Positions 59,918-64,000 of a DNA stretch of 64,000 nucleotides are shown here, in pieces. A program made the translations under genes and the position numbers. The notes below the pieces were generated by a model that did not search any database, was not told the DNA's origin, and worked only from the letters and a program-made list of their open reading frames with translations. Location: contig NZ_BDDS01000003.1 of NCBI RefSeq assembly GCF_001653135.1, positions 124,001-188,000 on the forward strand, read 5' to 3'. Numbering within the stretch: position 1 is the stretch's first letter; every line of letters begins with the position of its first letter. This DNA comes from Pseudoalteromonas neustonica. GTDB taxonomy: Bacteria; Pseudomonadota; Gammaproteobacteria; Enterobacterales; Alteromonadaceae.

Positions 59918-61626
59918 ACTGTTTGTATTTCTTGGCGTTGCTTATTAAGCTCAAGGTGAATTTGTGCAGATAGTTTTTTACGCGCAATTTTACCTATAAC
60001 AGTTAATGGAATATATTCAACGTACGTCACTGTATCTGGCAGCATATAGCGTGCAACCCCCTGCGCTGCTAAGTATTGCCTTATGTCTTTGAGTGTTAAT
60101 TTTGGCAAGTTTTGGTCTTGTGAAACAATAACTGCGCATGTTCGCTCCCCGAGTTGTTCGCAAGGTAGTCCCACAACAGCAACATCTTTTATGCCATGAT
60201 GACAGGCTAAATGAGCTTCTAATGTTTCAACCGAAATTGTCTCTCCACCACGACGAAGAACCTCTTGGATTCGACCTTCAACAATAAGATGACCACTGCT
60301 TAGCCGCCTGACCTGATCCCCAGTACGATAATAACCATCTGTAGTAAATGATTTTTGATTGGCCGACTCCTCTTTATAGTAACCACGAATTGTATATGGG
60401 CCTCTAGTCAACAGCTCGCCACACTTTCCTTGTGCAACATCCAACCCTTGCTCATCCACCACCCTAACCTCATCCAAGTCAGATAATGGCCGCCCTTGAG
60501 TCTTGAACTTTAAAACGTTGGGATCTGAATCTCGAGTAAAATTAAGAAGTCCCTCAGCCATACCAAACACCTGTTGTAAATTACAATTAAGTTCATTACC
60601 GATTCTGCGTGCTGTCGCTTCATCAAGTTTAGCACCGCCAACTTGTAATAAATTAAGGCACGCCGCTGGAGGTGTTACTAATGCTGCATAATTAAGCCAA
60701 GTTTTCACTAAAGTCGGCACTAACGCCGTCATCGTAACTCCTGCGTTTTCAATATATTCAAATGCAATTTCAGGACTCGGCACTGGACACATAACTACAC
60801 CAGCTCCCACCTCAATTGCGCCTAAAATACCCGGGCAGGCTAATGGAAAATTATGCGCCGCTGGTAATGCAACAAGATAGCGGTCTTGTGAACTCAACTC
60901 ACAAAGCTTAGCACTGGCTTTTATATTATAGAGGTAATCTCTATGTGTTCTTGGAATTAACTTCGGTATTCCTGTTGTACCGCCTGAGCATAACAATAAA
61001 GCCATTTCAGCAGGATCCGCTGCGAGACCAGGAAACTCAAGTGCTGTAATTTGAGCTTCAGTTGCCTTAGTAAACCCTAATAAAGATAATATTGACGGAT
61101 GCGGCTTTAAGTCTAGGCCATCCACAACAACATGTTTAAGTGTTGGAACTGTATTAAGTAGCTCATTAGCAAATACATGACAATCGAAACTAGTCGATTG
61201 TGCACTAACAAACCAAGCACGTGCTTGTGTTAATTTCACAAAATGCAAAATTTCACGTTGTCCATGTCCAGGTAACGCCATGACAGGAATAACGCCTAGC
61301 TGGAGTAAAGCGAAAAAGGTTAATACGAATGCATTATTATTACCCATTTGCATCACTACTTTATCTCCTCGCCCAAGACCAATACTGTGGCAATGCTCTA
61401 CTATATTATTCACGACAGCGCTTATTTCTTGGCCTGTCATCTGTTGCCATTCACCAGATTGAAGGTCGGGGCCGCTGAGCAAAATAACATCAGCATATTG
61501 CTTAAGTTTTGCAGTTAACCAATTTGCAAAGTTTTCATTTCCCCACACCCCCTGCTCTTTGTACTTTCTGCTTATTTCTTCTGGCCAAGCATATAATCCG
61601 GCTTCGGTAGGCACAAACTCAGTCAT
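59914..61626 (-). CDS. Aryl-acid AMP ligase (salicylate/2,3-dihydroxybenzoate)
   Basis: The 570-residue stand-alone adenylation enzyme (EntE/DhbE/YbtE group) has SGGTTGIPKLIPRTH, FGMAEGLLNFT, GYYRTGDQV, and the catalytic Lys in TVIGKIARKKL. By counting against DhbE (offset 24) the aryl-pocket positions are His258, Asn259, Cys264 and Leu361. DhbE has Ser240 and Val337 there, while salicylate-activating enzymes are known for Cys and Leu, so salicylate may be the substrate. It loads the ArCP of the next protein. It overlaps the NRPS gene stop by four bases and the 35-codon ORF by four. Confidence 0.9.
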   Translation of the reverse strand: MTEFVPTEAGLYAWPEEISRKYKEQGVWGNENFANWLTAKLKQYADVILLSGPDLQSGEWQQMTGQEISAVVNNIVEHCHSIGLGRGDKVVMQMGNNNAFVLTFFALLQLGVIPVMALPGHGQREILHFVKLTQARAWFVSAQSTSFDCHVFANELLNTVPTLKHVVVDGLDLKPHPSILSLLGFTKATEAQITALEFPGLAADPAEMALLLCSGGTTGIPKLIPRTHRDYLYNIKASAKLCELSSQDRYLVALPAAHNFPLACPGILGAIEVGAGVVMCPVPSPEIAFEYIENAGVTMTALVPTLVKTWLNYAALVTPPAACLNLLQVGGAKLDEATARRIGNELNCNLQQVFGMAEGLLNFTRDSDPNVLKFKTQGRPLSDLDEVRVVDEQGLDVAQGKCGELLTRGPYTIRGYYKEESANQKSFTTDGYYRTGDQVRRLSSGHLIVEGRIQEVLRRGGETISVETLEAHLACHHGIKDVAVVGLPCEQLGERTCAVIVSQDQNLPKLTLKDIRQYLAAQGVARYMLPDTVTYVEYIPLTVIGKIARKKLSAQIHLELNKQRQEIQTV

Positions 61627-63674
61627 AGTGATCCCTCCATTTCCAATTCAGCACTGAGTGCGTCATCATCTAAATCTAAGATTTCACAATACACTTGAGC
61701 AATTTGTAATACTTCTTCAACATCGGTCGAGTAAGTAATTGAAGCGGCAATGCCTGCAATAGAAGGTGAACTAAATAAGCTTTTCATGTCTATCGAATTG
61801 GATCCGAAGATTTCCCTAATTTGCGCGATTAACGAACTTGCTAAAACAGAATCCCCACCCGCAGCAAATAAGTTTTGATGAATATTACTACCATCCCCTC
61901 CGATCACTTCATGCCAAATAGAAGCTACCACACGAACTACTGGCATACTTAACGAGGTTTCATCATGTTTCACATTTTTAGTAATTACTGGCTCTTGGAG
62001 CTCAGCAACTGCTCTATTTTTGGGTAACGTATCACCAATATAGGTATTCCAATAATCCGGCTCAGTGACGAGGTTTACCACGGTATTACTGAAAAAATTA
62101 AACATTGCATCGAGCACACCATCAACAAAAGCATCCTCTCGACAATCCCAGTTAATTAAAATACCACCATCAAGTTCAGTTACTTGCGCATCAAGTAATA
62201 CCTGTGGCCCTTGAGAAATAATCCAAATAGGATCCCCAAATACTCGGCGCACATTTGCATCAAATAACTCACCTAAATTTAATGCGCTTGTAAATACAAC
62301 AGGCGCTGTTACTTGCTGCCCACGAGCACGCCCTAAATCTCTTAAAACATGAACTCCACCGTAGTCTGCGCGCGCTGCTCCCTCGTGCATACTAGATTGA
62401 ACATCACGCGCTCGTGTTACAAAAGTTGCAGTCGGGCCAGTATCAACATCGAGGAGTATTGAACTACTAAAGTCGCCTACCACCTCTTTAATATTAGGGC
62501 CTGCGAGTGGACGTTGAAATAAAGGAACATTAAGAATAAAACGTGGATCTTTGCTCCATCCAGCCAGGGTTTCTGCCAGCACGGTTGCTAACACCACTGA
62601 TGGGGTTAATCCATACTGACGACATTGCGCATATAATTGTGCTTTACGCTGCGGATCAATATTAAAATGGCGTCGTGTTGTAATAGGATGCTGCGATGAA
62701 GCTGCTTTTAAAGGTAGTAATGGGCCATTGGGTAAAGAAGCTAGCTGTGTTTGCCACCACATTCCCGAGCTTTCTTTTATTGACTCCCAATTATGCTCAA
62801 TGGCCATTCGGCAATCTTTATAACTTATTGCTAAATCAGCAAGTTCTACATCAGGGTCATCGTATAACAGTGCAAGATCACGCAGTAGCGTGCGATAACT
62901 AACGGCGTCTGCGGCTATCATATCAATGTCTAAATGCAGGCGACTGTTACCATTTTCTAATAAGCTTAAAGCAACCGCAAATACTTCTCCTGACTCAATA
63001 TCTAACATTTGTGATGAATAGGTCGAGCGATACTGCTCCAGTAACTGCTGCGCAACATCTGTAGGTTTATCCCGCAAATCATTAAAGATGACATGCACTG
63101 TATTATTACTTGGATTATGTATTTGCTGTCCGCTGGAACACACTTGTAAACGCAACGAGCTATGACGTTGAACAAGTTTCTCTATTGCTAGCGTCAAACG
63201 GGCTAAATCTAATGGCTGTGACTTATCATTGATTGCTGACAACTCAAATTCACAATACAGATGCGCTGATACACCGCCAAGCGGTTGATTAACATCACGT
63301 CCTAACCAATAAGCGTACTGCATAGGCGCAAGTGAAAAAGGCGCATGAGGAAGTTTCCCGATTTTTATTTTTGGGATCCCAAATATAGTGTCTTGTGTAT
63401 TATCAGCAAGGCTGGTAGCCGATACCCTAAGATACTCAACCCATGCCCCCACAAATGGTTTTTTAGCTAAATCTGCAAAGTTAATATCATAACCAGCCGC
63501 TCGCCAAGTTGACACTAAGTTCATTAATGTGATCGAATCAAGCCCTGCTTCAATTAGGTTACATTCTGCTGATACAGCTTCAGGCTGTAAATTTAACGTA
63601 TTACTAACGACAGCAAGTACATCTTCTAATAGCGAGGCTGAATTACTATTTTTATTCATTTGGGTAGTTTCCAT
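61623..63674 (-). CDS. NRPS protein with aryl carrier, heterocyclization and peptidyl carrier domains
   Basis: The 683-residue protein has an aryl carrier domain at the N-terminus (phosphopantetheine Ser47 in GLDSITL), a condensation-fold domain at about 108-530 with the cyclization motif DMIAAD (Asp251 and Asp256) in place of HHxxxDG, and a second carrier domain near 555-640 (Ser609 in LFAAGGDSVLA). The Cy domain joins the aryl group to Cys, Ser or Thr and closes a thiazoline or oxazoline. An adenylation domain is missing and must come in trans, probably from the next gene upstream. It overlaps the ligase gene by four bases. Confidence 0.9.
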   Translation of the reverse strand: METTQMNKNSNSASLLEDVLAVVSNTLNLQPEAVSAECNLIEAGLDSITLMNLVSTWRAAGYDINFADLAKKPFVGAWVEYLRVSATSLADNTQDTIFGIPKIKIGKLPHAPFSLAPMQYAYWLGRDVNQPLGGVSAHLYCEFELSAINDKSQPLDLARLTLAIEKLVQRHSSLRLQVCSSGQQIHNPSNNTVHVIFNDLRDKPTDVAQQLLEQYRSTYSSQMLDIESGEVFAVALSLLENGNSRLHLDIDMIAADAVSYRTLLRDLALLYDDPDVELADLAISYKDCRMAIEHNWESIKESSGMWWQTQLASLPNGPLLPLKAASSQHPITTRRHFNIDPQRKAQLYAQCRQYGLTPSVVLATVLAETLAGWSKDPRFILNVPLFQRPLAGPNIKEVVGDFSSSILLDVDTGPTATFVTRARDVQSSMHEGAARADYGGVHVLRDLGRARGQQVTAPVVFTSALNLGELFDANVRRVFGDPIWIISQGPQVLLDAQVTELDGGILINWDCREDAFVDGVLDAMFNFFSNTVVNLVTEPDYWNTYIGDTLPKNRAVAELQEPVITKNVKHDETSLSMPVVRVVASIWHEVIGGDGSNIHQNLFAAGGDSVLASSLIAQIREIFGSNSIDMKSLFSSPSIAGIAASITYSTDVEEVLQIAQVYCEILDLDDDALSAELEMEGSL

Positions 63675-63697
63675 TCTTAATGTTTGTCTTTACCAAA

Positions 63698-64000
63698 TCA
63701 TGTTGCTGACTTGGCGAGGATGTCTTGTTGCTTCAAACGCAGCAGCTCTAGCCGCTGTTGATGCAAAGAAGAAGTGCTTTTTTGATTTGCTTGCCACTGC
63801 ATAAGTAACGCTTTTTCATCCAGTTTTCCGTTTACTGTTAGCGGGAATTTTTTAACAAATAGAAAGTCTGAAGGTAAATAGTGAACAGGGAGATGCTGAG
63901 ATAGATAGTTTCTCAATGTTGCTATTGGTTGTGCGGTAAATGATTCCTCTGTCGCGATTAAAATAGCAATTAAGCCATCTGATAAACCACTGTCGAGGCA
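63698..64000 (-). CDS. NRPS adenylation-domain C-terminus (partial at window end)
   Basis: The last 100 residues of a gene running out of the window, without any stop upstream within it. They show the end of an amino-acid adenylation domain: LRNYLSQHLPVHYLPSDFLFVKKFPLTVNGKLDEKAL, with the A10 lysine of NGKLD, then a helical tail of about 35 residues and a stop. No carrier domain follows. It lies 23 bp before the ArCP-Cy-PCP gene and probably activates the amino acid for its second carrier. The specificity region is outside the window. Confidence 0.85.
   Translation of the reverse strand, partial: CLDSGLSDGLIAILIATEESFTAQPIATLRNYLSQHLPVHYLPSDFLFVKKFPLTVNGKLDEKALLMQWQANQKSTSSLHQQRLELLRLKQQDILAKSAT

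Overview
The window looks like chromosome of a marine gammaproteobacterium of the Alteromonadales, most probably Pseudoalteromonas or a close relative. This rests on moderate-to-low GC, the gene families (HmuRSTUV/TonB heme uptake, thermostable-hemolysin operon, YrbG, DeoBD/Udk/NupC) and dense small interspersed repeats. It is inference from content; no rRNA or tRNA gene was found.

Region 1 (1-12.2 kb) is accessory and looks like a defence island. It holds the end of a DEAD/DEAH helicase with a DUF3427-like tail, a 17-copy octamer repeat, an orphan two-helix membrane protein, and a coupled three-gene operon (nuclease-like effector, small middle protein, Rad50/SMC-like ATPase) of ABC-three-component or Lamassu type. 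Next come two copies of a folded repeat whose variable stems show compensatory changes, flanking a zinc-ribbon membrane protein. An HNH nuclease/methyltransferase pair, a 150-bp tandem array of REP-like palindromes and a hipBA-type toxin-antitoxin pair complete it.

Region 2 (12.2-25.7 kb) is mostly housekeeping: a YrbG cation exchanger, an RclC/YkgB-like membrane protein with its TetR regulator and matching operators, TPR and NTF2-like envelope proteins, Fpr, a nucleoside-salvage block (deoB-deoD facing udk-nupC), two periplasmic solute-binding proteins and a cold-shock protein.

Region 3 (25.9-34.0 kb) is a tightly packed ten-gene minus-strand operon. It joins a putative acyl small-molecule pathway (thermostable-hemolysin/GNAT-like protein, AMP ligase, heme-oxygenase-like diiron protein, SDR) to a TPR protein, a QseBC/PmrAB-like two-component system and a metal-uptake-like module (cupredoxin, FTR1-like permease, outer-membrane barrel). 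A PmrA/QseB-type CTTAA direct repeat lies in front of it. This is one of the best candidates for an undescribed system.

Region 4 (34.0-45.1 kb) holds a VanX-like dipeptidase and a complete heme-uptake locus (hmuS, receptor, tonB-exbB-exbD, hmuTUV) with Fur-like boxes, then a diguanylate cyclase and a free-standing TonB C-terminal protein. Region 5 (45.9-51.0 kb) is a five-gene operon that reads as peptidoglycan-derived D-glutamate catabolism: a NagZ-type GH3 hexosaminidase, a D-glutamate cyclase split over two genes, PxpA, and a D-amino-acid aminotransferase. Region 6 (51.4-53.5 kb) is a small VOC/deacetylase/MerR/quinone-reductase cluster. Region 7 (53.7-64 kb) is an aryl-capped NRPS siderophore locus cut by the window edge: PPTase, Fur-boxed TonB receptor, a second HmuT-like binding protein, an M20 peptidase, a coupled 35-codon ORF, an aryl-AMP ligase with a salicylate-type specificity pattern, an ArCP-Cy-PCP protein, and the end of an adenylation-domain gene.
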